Below, piece after piece: positions 1 through 9,136 of a stretch of 27,496 nucleotides of DNA. A program made the position numbers and the translations under genes. Source of the DNA: Fibrobacter sp. (GTDB lineage: Bacteria; Fibrobacterota; Fibrobacteria; Fibrobacterales; Fibrobacteraceae); assembly GCA_012841225.1 (NCBI GenBank), contig DUVD01000131.1, positions 1 to 27,496 on the forward strand, in the 5' to 3' direction. The notes under the pieces were generated by a model, which saw nothing but the letters and a program-made list of their open reading frames with translations, had not been told where the DNA came from and did no database searches. Positions within the stretch are counted from its first letter, which is position 1. The number at the start of each line of letters is the position of its first letter.

Positions 1-1337
1 ACCGAGGCAAATAAAACATAAATAATTCGCAAGTAGTAGACTGCAGCGACTATAGAAAGTACAAAGCCAATAATGGCTACCATGTAGAATTGAGCCGAAA
101 ACAACCCTGCAAAAACAGTAAATTTAGCAACAAAACCAGCAGCAGGAGGAAGTCCTGCAAGGGATGCTAAGCATACAATCACGCCAAGCCCCACTAAAGG
201 ATGCTCTCTACCCAAACCACGAATGGCACCAAGGGTTTCCCACTCGTCGTTGTTGCCCGAAAAATAAGCGATGCCAGTAAGCGCGCCTGCCGAAGCAATT
301 GCATACGTAATCAAAAAGAAGTACATAGGTCCCAATTGAACAACACCTGTACCCGCATAATTGGGGAGTAGCAAACCGAGCACAATAAAACCAGCATTCA
401 TCACTGCCGAGAATGCAAGTATGCGACGAATTGATTTTTGAGCGAGACCCGAAAAAGCTCCAATAACAATCGATAAAAAAGCAACGGTAAGTACTAATAA
501 TTCAAGTGGTTTAGACATGAAAGTGGCAATAATAGGTTGAGCCAAATTCCATGTTTCTAAAGAAGAAGGCGCTGCTATAGAGCTAATCCAAACAGAGCCA
601 ATAGCCGCTAAAGCGCCCACTTTAATGACAGCAGCCATAAAAGCGGTAATGGCAACTGGTGCTCCAGTATAAACATCTGCGACCCAAAAATGAACTGGAG
701 CCGCGCCCGCTTTAAACAATAAACCAAAAAGGACTAAAAACAAACCCGCCGTATAAAGCCACTGGCGTCCTTCTAGGATAACTGTACTAAAGTGGGTGCT
801 TCCTGTAGCGCCATAAATAAGGGCTGCACCGTATAAGAATACCACACTAAAAACAGCACCTGAAATAAAATATTTAAAAACTCCTTCATTGCCACAACGA
901 TCTTTGCGACGAAGGCCAACAAGAGCATAAATAGGAAACGAAGCTAATTCCATACCAATAAAAAGAGATAAATAATCGATAGCTTGAGTCATGCAAAGTG
1001 CCCCGGCCGAAGCGAGCATTAGCAAGCCATAAGCCTCTCCACCACGGTATTTTTCGCGAGCAAGCGTCCACTGAACGCCTCCAATACCCAAAAAGGTACA
1101 AAACAAAATAGCCCAGCCAAGTAATCGACGCACGGGGTCCATTGCAAAAATGCCATAAAGCGTATCTTGTACTACAAAGAAGAACGGGAGCATAGCAAGC
1201 ACTACAAAGGAAGCCGAGATCCAAGGCAAAATACGATGTTTATTCGCATTTTTCAAAAGGGGTTCGACAGCAAGAGAAACAATAGCCCCAATGCCAAGGA
1301 TAATCACTGGAAACAGATTTATTAAACTAGAATACAT
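1..1337 (-). CDS. nuoN: NADH:quinone oxidoreductase subunit N (NuoN), 3' end cut by window edge
   Basis: Antiporter-like, proton-pumping membrane subunit of complex I. The reading frame starts at the ATG at 1337 and stays open for 445 codons to base 1, so only about the last 40 residues of a normal NuoN (about 485 in E. coli) are missing. The translation is strongly hydrophobic. It shows the family's central motifs: a GMELASFPIYALVG segment carrying the conserved membrane glutamate, and a segment reading FKAGAAPVHFWVADVY, followed by a conserved membrane lysine in AAVIKVG. It overlaps the end of nuoM by 11 bases, consistent with coupled translation as the last gene of the nuo operon. The identification is secure; only the C-terminus is unseen. 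Confidence 0.97.
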   Translation of the reverse strand, partial: MYSSLINLFPVIILGIGAIVSLAVEPLLKNANKHRILPWISASFVVLAMLPFFFVVQDTLYGIFAMDPVRRLLGWAILFCTFLGIGGVQWTLAREKYRGGEAYGLLMLASAGALCMTQAIDYLSLFIGMELASFPIYALVGLRRKDRCGNEGVFKYFISGAVFSVVFLYGAALIYGATGSTHFSTVILEGRQWLYTAGLFLVLFGLLFKAGAAPVHFWVADVYTGAPVAITAFMAAVIKVGALAAIGSVWISSIAAPSSLETWNLAQPIIATFMSKPLELLVLTVAFLSIVIGAFSGLAQKSIRRILAFSAVMNAGFIVLGLLLPNYAGTGVVQLGPMYFFLITYAIASAGALTGIAYFSGNNDEWETLGAIRGLGREHPLVGLGVIVCLASLAGLPPAAGFVAKFTVFAGLFSAQFYMVAIIGFVLSIVAAVYYLRIIYVLFAS

Positions 1338-2796
1338 CTTCGGAATCCTCCATATCGGCTACGACTTCGTCTTGAGTGGCTCCATTTAATGAGTCCATGA
1401 TAAGAGCGGGGCGAACGCCAAAAACGACTAGCAAAAGAAGCAAAACGCCAACGGCGGCAGCATCAAAAGGTGAGATTTTATGACAAGGCCTAGTTTCCAC
1501 TTTATCTGCCTTACCAAAAATAACGGCTTGAATAAAGCGTAGCATATACACCGCCGATAAAATAAGGCAAAGCCCAGCCAAGATCGCGGGTACGGGGCCT
1601 ACTTGCCAAAGAGACAAGAGAATCAAAAACTCGCCAATAAAACCAGCTGTCCCTGGGACTGCTAAAGCGGCAATGCACGCAAAACCAAAGAGGAAGCCAA
1701 ACACGGGATTTCTTGCGGCTAAACCACCCATCTTTTTTAATTCCCTAGACTCAGCAAAACGCTCGGCCACGCCAGTTAAAATAAACTGAGAAGAAGAAGA
1801 AAGACCGTGAGCAACTAGTAAAACTAAAACGGCAGGAATCATCGTAGGCGATAAAGAAAATATGGCGGCTATGGCTAATCCTAAGTGACCCATAGAACTA
1901 AAAGCCAATAATTTTTTAGCATCCGTAGCGCGAAGAGCCATCAAGGCACCGTAAACAGCAGTGAACAAACCAATCCACATCATCAAATTCATCATCGAAG
2001 AGTCACTGCCAAAAATGGGCAGAACCCAGAAGAAAAAGCCATAAACACCTGCTTTAGACATAGCTCCAGCGAGCACTGCCGAAAGCGGGGCCGGGGCTTC
2101 GGCATAAGCTTGGGCTTGCCAACCATGAAAGGGAAATAATGGCGTTTTTACCAAAAAAGCAAGTGCGAAAGAGACAAACAAGAGCGTTTGAATAGGCGCC
2201 GAAACGCCTTGGTATGCCATAAACAGATGGCCAGCAGAAGAACCGGTCCCTACTGAGAGCAAGTACCAGAGGGCAATTGCCATTGGCGCCGAGCCAGCTA
2301 AAGTGTAAATGGCGAAATTCATAGCCGCTGCTTTTCGATCTTTTCCACCATAAGCGGCAATCAAAATAGCTGCAGGCACGACCATGGCTTCGAAGAAAAA
2401 GAAAAAGAGAACCGCATCAGAAGCGAGAAAAGTACCATTCATGGCGCCAAGCAAGGCGAATATACCTATAGCAAAGTTCTTATAGTTATTACCAAAACTC
2501 TCACGAGCAGCTATCAGGGCAATCAAAGATACGGTTGTCGACAAGAAAACCATCCAAACGTTAATCCCCTGAGAAATTAGGCTATAATATAGAGTAGTGC
2601 TAGTTCCCGGCAAGGTAAACCATTCAATAGGGCTAGTTGCCGCATAGCCAACAGTGATTAAACGAATGGAAAGCGCAGTAAATATAGCGCCAAAAAGAAT
2701 TGCAATTCTAGAAGTCGATTTGCTATCGAATCCAGAAGTGGCCACCATTAAAAGGGCGACGGCAAACGGAGCTAAAACAAGTAAGTGTAGCAGCAT
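1327..2796 (-). CDS. nuoM: NADH:quinone oxidoreductase subunit M (NuoM)
   Basis: Antiporter-like, proton-translocating membrane subunit of complex I, 489 residues with about 14 hydrophobic segments, close to the usual NuoM length. The key membrane glutamate lies in FFFEAMVVPAA (Glu136). The TM7 lysine is in LVKTPLFPFHGW (Lys217), with the conserved histidine at 224 and the following AEAPAPLSAVLAG stretch. It starts one base inside the nuoL stop codon (TAATG) and its 3' end overlaps nuoN by 11 bases. The C-terminal tail is acidic (residues about 478-488). No missing key residue was noticed. Confidence 0.98.
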   Translation of the reverse strand: MLLHLLVLAPFAVALLMVATSGFDSKSTSRIAILFGAIFTALSIRLITVGYAATSPIEWFTLPGTSTTLYYSLISQGINVWMVFLSTTVSLIALIAARESFGNNYKNFAIGIFALLGAMNGTFLASDAVLFFFFFEAMVVPAAILIAAYGGKDRKAAAMNFAIYTLAGSAPMAIALWYLLSVGTGSSAGHLFMAYQGVSAPIQTLLFVSFALAFLVKTPLFPFHGWQAQAYAEAPAPLSAVLAGAMSKAGVYGFFFWVLPIFGSDSSMMNLMMWIGLFTAVYGALMALRATDAKKLLAFSSMGHLGLAIAAIFSLSPTMIPAVLVLLVAHGLSSSSQFILTGVAERFAESRELKKMGGLAARNPVFGFLFGFACIAALAVPGTAGFIGEFLILLSLWQVGPVPAILAGLCLILSAVYMLRFIQAVIFGKADKVETRPCHKISPFDAAAVGVLLLLLVVFGVRPALIMDSLNGATQDEVVADMEDSEDVF

Positions 2797-4742
2797 TAGA
2801 GAAGTCCTCCGTAAATAACGACCAAGGCGATGACTAACGTCATTCCAAAAAGGCTTAGAGCCATTTGAAGGCCCACTTTTCGAACTTGTAAGGATCGAAC
2901 GCCGTCTCCAAGAATTTCAATGATGCCCATCGTTAGCCACTGGGCAGCCAAAATAATATTATTGATGACTACATCTAAAAACCACGCCATTGCTTTAGTC
3001 GGTATAACAGCGATCCACTTGTGTAGTGTGTCAAAAGCAAAAGTCCAAGAAGCGCGAAAGCCTTCTGGTTCTCCGTCACCTTTGGCTTCCGGCATAGGAC
3101 GCATAAATAATTTCCAAGCGATAAACATGCCTAACAAGGCAGCTAAAGTGCCAAGAGCAGCAAATACCCAAGGGGATAAATGCACTGCTGCGTGCGCTGA
3201 CGAAGCATGTGCTTGAGCAGCACCAACAACTGGTGCTAGCATTTCGCGGAAGATTTCGGCACCGGGAATAAGGCCTGCCCATAAGAATCCCGCAAAAGCA
3301 GAGCCAATTGATAAAACAAGCATAGGGATTAACATTGTAGCAGGAGCCTCATGAATATGAGCTTCCTTTTCGGCACTACCTCGATACTTCCCAAAGAAAG
3401 TCATGATAATTAGGCGTCCCATATAAACTGCGGTAATCACGGCGGTAAGTAGAGCGCCCCCATAAAGAAACGGTCCCATTGGTCCAGAAACATAAAGTTT
3501 TTCGAGGATCAAGTCTTTAGACCAGAACCCAGCAAAACCGGGGAATCCAATAATGGCAAGAAAACCAAAAATCATTACCAAGCTAGTCCACGGCATCTTT
3601 TTAATAAGTCCGCCCATTCGCCTCATGTCTTGTTCGCCAGTGAGTGAATGAATCACGGCACCAGCACCGAGGAATAGCGCAGCCTTAAAGAAAGAGTGAG
3701 TGAATACATGAAAGATAGACACATCAAAAGCAGCCACCCCTGCGGCCATAAACATGAAGCCTAATTGAGAAATGGTAGAATAAGCGAGTACTTTTTTTAT
3801 GTCGTTCTGAAAAAGCCCTGCAATTGCCGCCCAAAAAGCAGTTAAAAGCCCCACAAAAAGAATCACATTCAAAACGATAGGAATCAACACCAGTAAATTA
3901 GATAAACGAGCCAAAAGATAAACGCCAGAAGTCACCATTGTCGCGGCATGAATCAATGCCGATACAGGAGTGGGGCCAGCCATGGCATCGGGAAGCCAAG
4001 TTAAAAGAGGAATTTGAGCACTTTTTCCGGTGCAACCAAAGAAAAAGAGGATGCCTGCTAAAGAAAGAAGTGGCATGGCAGTGCCAATCATCTCTGCTGA
4101 AACCGGATTTAAAAGCCAAGCATTCAAATAATCATAAGAAAGAAGGGCTGAGCCTCCAATTGAGATAAGGCAAAGCATGCCAAATAAAAAACCTACGTCA
4201 CCTACACGATTTACAATAAACGCCTTATTACCCGCTTTTGAATTTTTCGCATCTGCATGCCAAAAACCAATTAACAAATAAGAACAAAGGCCCACGCCTT
4301 CCCAACCGAGAAAGGTCAGCGGAAGCGAATCGGAAAGCACCAATATGATCATGCTAAATAAGAATAAGTTGATGTAAGCAAAATAACGAGCGAAACTTTT
4401 ATCTCCACGCATGTAGCCAATTGAATAAAAGGCGATCAAAGTGGTAATGCCCGTTACAAAGAGGAGCATGATTCGAGAGAGCCCATCGAACAAGAAGCCT
4501 ATATCGACTTGAAAGGCGGGCAAACTAATCCAAGTACCTAATGTTTGGCGAATGCCCTCTAAAGGCATGCCAAGGGAAAGCACAAGGACTGAAACAAAAG
4601 ACAGAAGTGGGAAGAATACCGCTACTGCGCCAGTCACTCCCTCAGCAGGACCTTGTTTGGAACCCGAAGAGCTAAGAGCAATTGTTGTTAAAGCGATTGT
4701 CCCGATTATGGGAAATAAAGGTATTAGCCAAAGAGGAATCAT
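2796..4742 (-). CDS. nuoL: NADH:quinone oxidoreductase subunit L (NuoL)
   Basis: Largest antiporter-like subunit of complex I and distal end of the membrane arm; 648 residues, near the usual 600-650. Visible family motifs are FLGWEGVGLCSYLLIGFW (functional Glu148), then NKAFIVNRVGDVGFLFG, then the TWLPDAMAGPTPVSALIHAATMV region with its conserved histidines. The C-terminal quarter has an amphipathic stretch and a final hydrophobic helix, as expected for the long lateral helix that clamps the other antiporter subunits. The gap to nuoK is 7 bases and the stop overlaps the nuoM start by one base. A histidine/alanine-rich patch near residues 505-520 probably belongs to a loop. Confidence 0.98.
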   Translation of the reverse strand: MIPLWLIPLFPIIGTIALTTIALSSSGSKQGPAEGVTGAVAVFFPLLSFVSVLVLSLGMPLEGIRQTLGTWISLPAFQVDIGFLFDGLSRIMLLFVTGITTLIAFYSIGYMRGDKSFARYFAYINLFLFSMIILVLSDSLPLTFLGWEGVGLCSYLLIGFWHADAKNSKAGNKAFIVNRVGDVGFLFGMLCLISIGGSALLSYDYLNAWLLNPVSAEMIGTAMPLLSLAGILFFFGCTGKSAQIPLLTWLPDAMAGPTPVSALIHAATMVTSGVYLLARLSNLLVLIPIVLNVILFVGLLTAFWAAIAGLFQNDIKKVLAYSTISQLGFMFMAAGVAAFDVSIFHVFTHSFFKAALFLGAGAVIHSLTGEQDMRRMGGLIKKMPWTSLVMIFGFLAIIGFPGFAGFWSKDLILEKLYVSGPMGPFLYGGALLTAVITAVYMGRLIIMTFFGKYRGSAEKEAHIHEAPATMLIPMLVLSIGSAFAGFLWAGLIPGAEIFREMLAPVVGAAQAHASSAHAAVHLSPWVFAALGTLAALLGMFIAWKLFMRPMPEAKGDGEPEGFRASWTFAFDTLHKWIAVIPTKAMAWFLDVVINNIILAAQWLTMGIIEILGDGVRSLQVRKVGLQMALSLFGMTLVIALVVIYGGLL

Positions 4743-4749
4743 ACTCGCC

Positions 4750-5064
4750 CTACCCCTTCATGTTAGAATAGTTATCAATATCAGCGCTTTCTTGACTCTT
4801 AAAAATCATGATCACGATTGCTAAACCAATGCAAGCTTCTGCAGCGGCAACAGCAATCGTAAAAAGCGGTAAAATTTGACCCGCGACACTGGCTGTCGCT
4901 GGTAGTGTTTTGGCAAATCCTATAAAACTAAGATTCACCGCATTCAAAGCGAGTTCAACGCCCATCAAAACAAAAAAGACGTTGCGACGCGTGAGAGTCA
5001 CCGAGATGCCTATAGCAAATAAAAGCAAGGCGACTATTTGGATATAAGAAGCTTGAAGTTCCAT
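4750..5064 (-). CDS. nuoK: NADH:quinone oxidoreductase subunit K (NuoK)
   Basis: Small membrane subunit of complex I, 104 residues with three transmembrane helices, the normal size. The two membrane glutamates needed for proton translocation are present: Glu37 in VLMGVELALNAVNL and Glu76 in AAAEACIGLAI. Its ATG overlaps the nuoJ stop by one base (TAATG). The C-terminus (KSQESADIDNYSNMKG) is a polar tail. Nothing unusual. Confidence 0.98.
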   Translation of the reverse strand: MELQASYIQIVALLLFAIGISVTLTRRNVFFVLMGVELALNAVNLSFIGFAKTLPATASVAGQILPLFTIAVAAAEACIGLAIVIMIFKSQESADIDNYSNMKG

Positions 5065-5606
5065 TATTGAACCTCCTTTGTTTCTTCGGATTCTTTAGAA
5101 CCTAAATTCTTTTTCGCAAGAAGGACTGCCGCGATCATCGCCGATAAAAGCAAAAGCCCTATCGCTTCAAAAAGAAGAAAGTAACCAGGGCCGTTAGCGT
5201 CGGTATTAAATAAAGTTGCCGATGTTAGTGCGACCGAGCCACGCCAAGTTTCTGGGCTAAAAGCCAAAGGAGTAGAAATCAAAGCAAAGCCCAAAAGCAA
5301 GGCCAATAAAATAACAGATGGAAATACAAATAGCGAAACTCGATCGAACATAGGAGTTTTGCTGTCGCGGGCGCCATTTAACACCATGATAACAATGGTT
5401 AAAAGCATCATAATGGCCCCAGCGTAAACCATGATTTGCACTACTCCCACAAAAGGGCTGCCGAGCAAGCCGTATATACCGGCAAGAGAAACCATGGAGA
5501 CGACTAAAGAAAGAGCGCCGTATAAAGGGTGACGAGAAAGGAGGACGCAAAGCGCACTACCAACGGCAATCACACTGAGAATACTAAAGTAAATGAGTGC
5601 TAACAT
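5064..5606 (-). CDS. nuoJ: NADH:quinone oxidoreductase subunit J (NuoJ)
   Basis: Membrane subunit of complex I, 180 residues with five predicted hydrophobic helices. The conserved TM3 region reads GVVQIMVYAGAIMMLLTIVIMVLNG, the segment that in known structures carries the pi-bulge linking quinone reduction to pumping. The start overlaps the end of nuoI by 7 bases, and a GAGGT ribosome binding site lies inside the last nuoI codons, giving tight coupling. The C-terminal tail is charged (KKNLGSKESEETKEVQ). Confidence 0.97.
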   Translation of the reverse strand: MLALIYFSILSVIAVGSALCVLLSRHPLYGALSLVVSMVSLAGIYGLLGSPFVGVVQIMVYAGAIMMLLTIVIMVLNGARDSKTPMFDRVSLFVFPSVILLALLLGFALISTPLAFSPETWRGSVALTSATLFNTDANGPGYFLLFEAIGLLLLSAMIAAVLLAKKNLGSKESEETKEVQ

Positions 5607-6178
5607 TTTTTTACCTCAAGCCCCCAAGCTTCTAAAGCCTGCTTATTTTTAGTGCCACCAGGAGCCATTTGACTCTGAATGTCGTTTTGAGGATAATCCT
5701 TAGGATCCCAACGCATGAGTTCGCTCATGGGCGTGATAAAAGCCTCACGATTGCGATAAACATAACTCGTATCACAAGTGTCCATCCGAAGCGCATCTAC
5801 AGGGCAAGCCTCTACGCAAAGGCCGCAAAAGACACAGACTAGGTGGTCGATATCAAAACGAATAGCGCGTTTTTCGATGCGACCGTCTTTGACTTCCCCG
5901 GCTTCTATATAAATACAATCCGCTGGGCAAGCAGCTGCACACATGCCACAAGCAACACAGCGAGGCGTGCCATCTGGGCGAAGCATTAACCGGTGTTTAG
6001 AACGGTAAGTGTGTCGAATTTCTGGCTTGATTTCGGGATAAGGAACGGTTGGAAGCGTCTCATAGCGCAACAAGCCGCGAAGAGCGTGCTTTAGCGTGAC
6101 CCACATCCCACGGCAAGCCTCAAAAACATAAAGGCGTTCTGTCCAATTCATCGGTTTTTGCTTAATCTGGCGAACCAT
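5600..6178 (-). CDS. nuoI: NADH:quinone oxidoreductase subunit I (NuoI), 2x[4Fe-4S] ferredoxin-like
   Basis: Peripheral-arm subunit that carries clusters N6a and N6b between NuoG and NuoB; 192 residues. Two complete CxxCxxCxxxCP motifs are visible: Cys74/77/80/84 (CVACGMCAAACP) and Cys115/118/121/125 (CVFCGLCVEACP). An N-terminal amphipathic stretch (about residues 15-40) should contact the membrane subunit NuoH. The start shares one base with the nuoH stop (TAATG), and the 3' end overlaps nuoJ. Confidence 0.98.
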   Translation of the reverse strand: MVRQIKQKPMNWTERLYVFEACRGMWVTLKHALRGLLRYETLPTVPYPEIKPEIRHTYRSKHRLMLRPDGTPRCVACGMCAAACPADCIYIEAGEVKDGRIEKRAIRFDIDHLVCVFCGLCVEACPVDALRMDTCDTSYVYRNREAFITPMSELMRWDPKDYPQNDIQSQMAPGGTKNKQALEAWGLEVKKC

Positions 6179-7536
6179 TAGCGGCCTCCTAAAATCTTTG
6201 CAATAATCGCGGTTACCACAAGGTTAACCAAGGCAATGTTCAAAATAACTTTCCAACCTAAATTCATCACGTGGTCATAACGGAAACGCGGTAAAGTCCA
6301 ACGCACCCAAATCCAAATCCAGCAGAAGAATACCGCTTTTGCAAGCAACACGAGAATGTGAATTAAAGCAGTACCTAAGGCAGCGCCAATCCCGTATACC
6401 GCTTGACCATCGATTATAGTGAATTCGGGATGGAAGAACAGCGCCGAGACGACAGCGCCTGCGCTCAAAACAACAATAGCAGCCCAGCCTAAAATCTTGT
6501 AAAGAGAGTATTCACGGAGAATTACTGCTTTGTTGCTTGCCGCACTCGTCTTATACCAGCGGGAGTAACGGTATAAAAGGTGTAAAAAAGCGAGAATGGC
6601 AATAACGAAAACACCACAAAGAACGGCTAAAGAAACACCTATGTTGGCTTGTATGGTTTCGGTCGTGACAAAAGGAACCGAGTAACCGCCTAAGAATAAG
6701 CAAGCCACTAAAATACTATTGATACCAATATGACTGTACTCGCCCATGTAGAAAAGACCAAACTGCATAGCACCATATTCTGTATGGAAACCGGCCACTA
6801 ATTCGGGTTCGCCTTCGGCAACGTCAAATGGAGCGCGGCCCGTTTCGGCAATCATCGCAATTAAAAAACAGAAGAAGGCAACTGGTTGAGCGACAATCCC
6901 CCAAACATTAGCTTCTTGCCAAGCGATTATCGCATCGATACGGAAGCTGCCCACTAAAAGAAGCATGCCCATTAAAGAAAGACCAAGGCACACTTCATAA
7001 CTAATCGTCATGGCACTAGCGCGAAGACCGCCTAGTAAAGAATATTTAGACTTAGAAGCCCAACCAGCAAGAACTGCTCCATACGCAGAAAGCGAAGACA
7101 AACCAAACAAAAGTAAAACGCCCACTTCGGTATCTACAGTTTGCCCAGAAATACGAATAACTTGATCGCCCATGGTAAAGATCATTGGCGCAAACCAAGG
7201 AATTACACAAGGTGAAATCAAAACAATGGCAAAAGGGATAGCAGGTGCAATTGCAAAGATGAGCTTGTTGACCCCACTTGGAGCATAAACCTCTTTAAAG
7301 AATAGTTTAATGCCATCACAGGCATCTTGAACCCAGCCGAAAAAACGGATGCGCCCAAAATAAGGGATTTTAAAGTAAGAACGGTTGGGCCCTTGCCGGT
7401 CTTGAATAAAACCAGCGCCACGGCGTTCTAAGGGAATCAAAAGCAAGATAAAGAGGACTGGCACAAAAGCAAAGGCAAACTTGCTAATCGTAATGAGCCA
7501 TTCCACCCAATGTTTAGATTGTATTATTTCCATCAT
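6178..7536 (-). CDS. nuoH: NADH:quinone oxidoreductase subunit H (NuoH) with extended loop/TM insertion
   Basis: Membrane subunit that forms the quinone entry channel together with NuoB and NuoD. Family motifs are clear: ERRGAGFIQDRQGPNRSYF (37-55), DACDGIKLFFKE (71-82), GRAPFDVAEGEPELVAGFHTEY (233-254) and WTLPRFRYDHVMNLGWK (413-429). At 452 residues it is much longer than E. coli NuoH (325). The excess sits mostly between the GGYSVP segment (283-288) and the WTLPRFRYD motif. This stretch contains two additional hydrophobic segments at about 300-322 and 347-367, separated by a charged loop. The start overlaps nuoG by 4 bases (ATGA); a second ATG follows immediately. Confidence 0.97.
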   Translation of the reverse strand: MMEIIQSKHWVEWLITISKFAFAFVPVLFILLLIPLERRGAGFIQDRQGPNRSYFKIPYFGRIRFFGWVQDACDGIKLFFKEVYAPSGVNKLIFAIAPAIPFAIVLISPCVIPWFAPMIFTMGDQVIRISGQTVDTEVGVLLLFGLSSLSAYGAVLAGWASKSKYSLLGGLRASAMTISYEVCLGLSLMGMLLLVGSFRIDAIIAWQEANVWGIVAQPVAFFCFLIAMIAETGRAPFDVAEGEPELVAGFHTEYGAMQFGLFYMGEYSHIGINSILVACLFLGGYSVPFVTTETIQANIGVSLAVLCGVFVIAILAFLHLLYRYSRWYKTSAASNKAVILREYSLYKILGWAAIVVLSAGAVVSALFFHPEFTIIDGQAVYGIGAALGTALIHILVLLAKAVFFCWIWIWVRWTLPRFRYDHVMNLGWKVILNIALVNLVVTAIIAKILGGR

Positions 7537-9134
7537 AATAGCACTCCGTCGAGTTTCACTCCCGTGCTCCGAATGTTTTCGTAAGAATACGGTTTCAATG
7601 CGGGTACATACTCATGCACTTTTTGTAAAGCTGAAATGGCACTCGTCAAAGGTTTTCCAGCTAAAATAGAAAGGACTTCATAAGCGGGTTTTAATTCAGG
7701 ATTAGGGGATGTAGGTGCCGCTGTGAGTTTTTGTAAAATCTGTAAACTATTAATCATAGAGCCTGTAACTTCACTCCAGTGATTGACTCCCCAAAGCAAA
7801 GTAGCAGCGTGAGCAGTCGCGTCGTTAAATGCACTTAATACAATTCGACTTGGTATTTTCTTTAATGCTTCTGCAGATTCGCTATCGCCAAATATATCGT
7901 TATGCACTGTCAATAAGACGTCGAATTCTGAAGCGCGCTCGATTAAGTCGCCTAAATTATTATCGGGAATACCTAAGCACTTAAAACCCGCACGGTTAGC
8001 CATAGAGTCTCCGCTCTTAGCAATGCCATCAGGGGCTTCAATAGGGCGAAGGGTACCGCCAAACATTTGGGCTTTGTCTCCAAGAGACTCCTTAAGCATT
8101 TTAAATGCAGCGAGATCTTCTAGTGTACACTGACCGCCAGCCACAAGCGCCACTTTTTTTGACTTTTTCAAAAGATCAACGACCACTTTTAAGTGGCCAG
8201 GGGCGAGACGACCTTTGCAGAAATTTAAATAAGCAAGACGACTGGTATTAGAGAGCCAGCTGCGATTCACTTCGGGGTTGCAGCGAGGCATTAAACGCCA
8301 GACTTTGCCATTGTTGTGATCAATCCAAATGTTAGCGCCTAAAGAATCGTCCATTGAAATGCTAGGTGTTCGGGAAAGTAACCAAACCCGTTGTTGAAAA
8401 CGGAAGTGATTCGCTGTGAGCGCTCCTACTGGGCAAATGTCCGTCACACATAGATCGTATTCGTGGTCGAGTGGTTGTCCAGGAAACGTCATGATATAAG
8501 TATGGTCGCCTCGAGCAGCGAGTTGAAGCTGCTCATCTCCAGCAACATGGCGCATAAAGCGAACGCAACGATCGCAATGAACACAACGTTCTTCGTCTAA
8601 GGTGATGCGAGGGCCTAAAGCGACGCGCTTGCCACCTCGAACTTGACCTTTGCTATCCACAAATGTATTGTCGGGATTGCCGTGGTACTGCTTCCCTACT
8701 TCTGGGCGAAGGCGAGACTCTTGACCATTTTCCATATAATTTTCTTGTAAAGAACACTCGCCTGCTTTATCGCATATAGGACAATCCAAAGGATGGTTGA
8801 CCAACATGAATTCCGATGTGGCCTTGCGTGCATTTTTTACTCGGGCGCTTGTAGATGGGGTAAAGACTTTCATGCCTGGAGTCACAGGTGTAAAACAGGC
8901 AATCACGAGTGTGCGTCCTCGAAGATCTTCTAGCTCAACTAAGCATTGACGACAGTTACCGGCAACGGGAAGATGCGGGTGATAACACATGTGAGGTGTC
9001 TTAATGCCAATGGTTTTTAGAGCCTCTAGTAAGTTGGTGTCGCCAGGGACTATCACTTCTTTGCCATCTACAAAAATGGCAACTTGTGGGCTATCGGCAG
9101 TAGGTAGTTTTGGCATGTTGTAATAGTTACTCAT
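7533..9134 (-). CDS. nuoG: NADH:quinone oxidoreductase subunit G (NuoG), short form
   Basis: Peripheral-arm iron-sulfur subunit that passes electrons from NuoE/F to NuoI. The N-terminal 2Fe-2S ligands (N1b) are Cys50/61/64/80. The N5 ligands are His114, Cys118/121/127 (HPLDCPICDKAGEC). The N4 ligands are Cys184/187/190/234. The following molybdopterin-oxidoreductase-like region begins at about 245 and keeps an RLMPRCNPEVNRSWL stretch, but the usual N7 cysteine cluster at its start is absent (SISMDDSLGANIW instead). At 533 residues it is far shorter than the E. coli (908) or Thermus (783) proteins, so the C-terminal domain is strongly reduced. Gap of 2 bases to nuoF; ATGA overlap with nuoH. 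Confidence 0.96.
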   Translation of the reverse strand: MSNYYNMPKLPTADSPQVAIFVDGKEVIVPGDTNLLEALKTIGIKTPHMCYHPHLPVAGNCRQCLVELEDLRGRTLVIACFTPVTPGMKVFTPSTSARVKNARKATSEFMLVNHPLDCPICDKAGECSLQENYMENGQESRLRPEVGKQYHGNPDNTFVDSKGQVRGGKRVALGPRITLDEERCVHCDRCVRFMRHVAGDEQLQLAARGDHTYIMTFPGQPLDHEYDLCVTDICPVGALTANHFRFQQRVWLLSRTPSISMDDSLGANIWIDHNNGKVWRLMPRCNPEVNRSWLSNTSRLAYLNFCKGRLAPGHLKVVVDLLKKSKKVALVAGGQCTLEDLAAFKMLKESLGDKAQMFGGTLRPIEAPDGIAKSGDSMANRAGFKCLGIPDNNLGDLIERASEFDVLLTVHNDIFGDSESAEALKKIPSRIVLSAFNDATAHAATLLWGVNHWSEVTGSMINSLQILQKLTAAPTSPNPELKPAYEVLSILAGKPLTSAISALQKVHEYVPALKPYSYENIRSTGVKLDGVLL

Positions 9135-9136
9135 GA

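Noticed and set aside
886..1224. Open frame of 112 codons on the minus strand
   Set aside because: It lies inside nuoN in another frame, and its translation has no family pattern.
2920..3216. Plus-strand open frames of 60-107 codons across the nuo operon
   Set aside because: All are antisense shadows of strongly conserved nuo genes, without ribosome sites or recognisable products.
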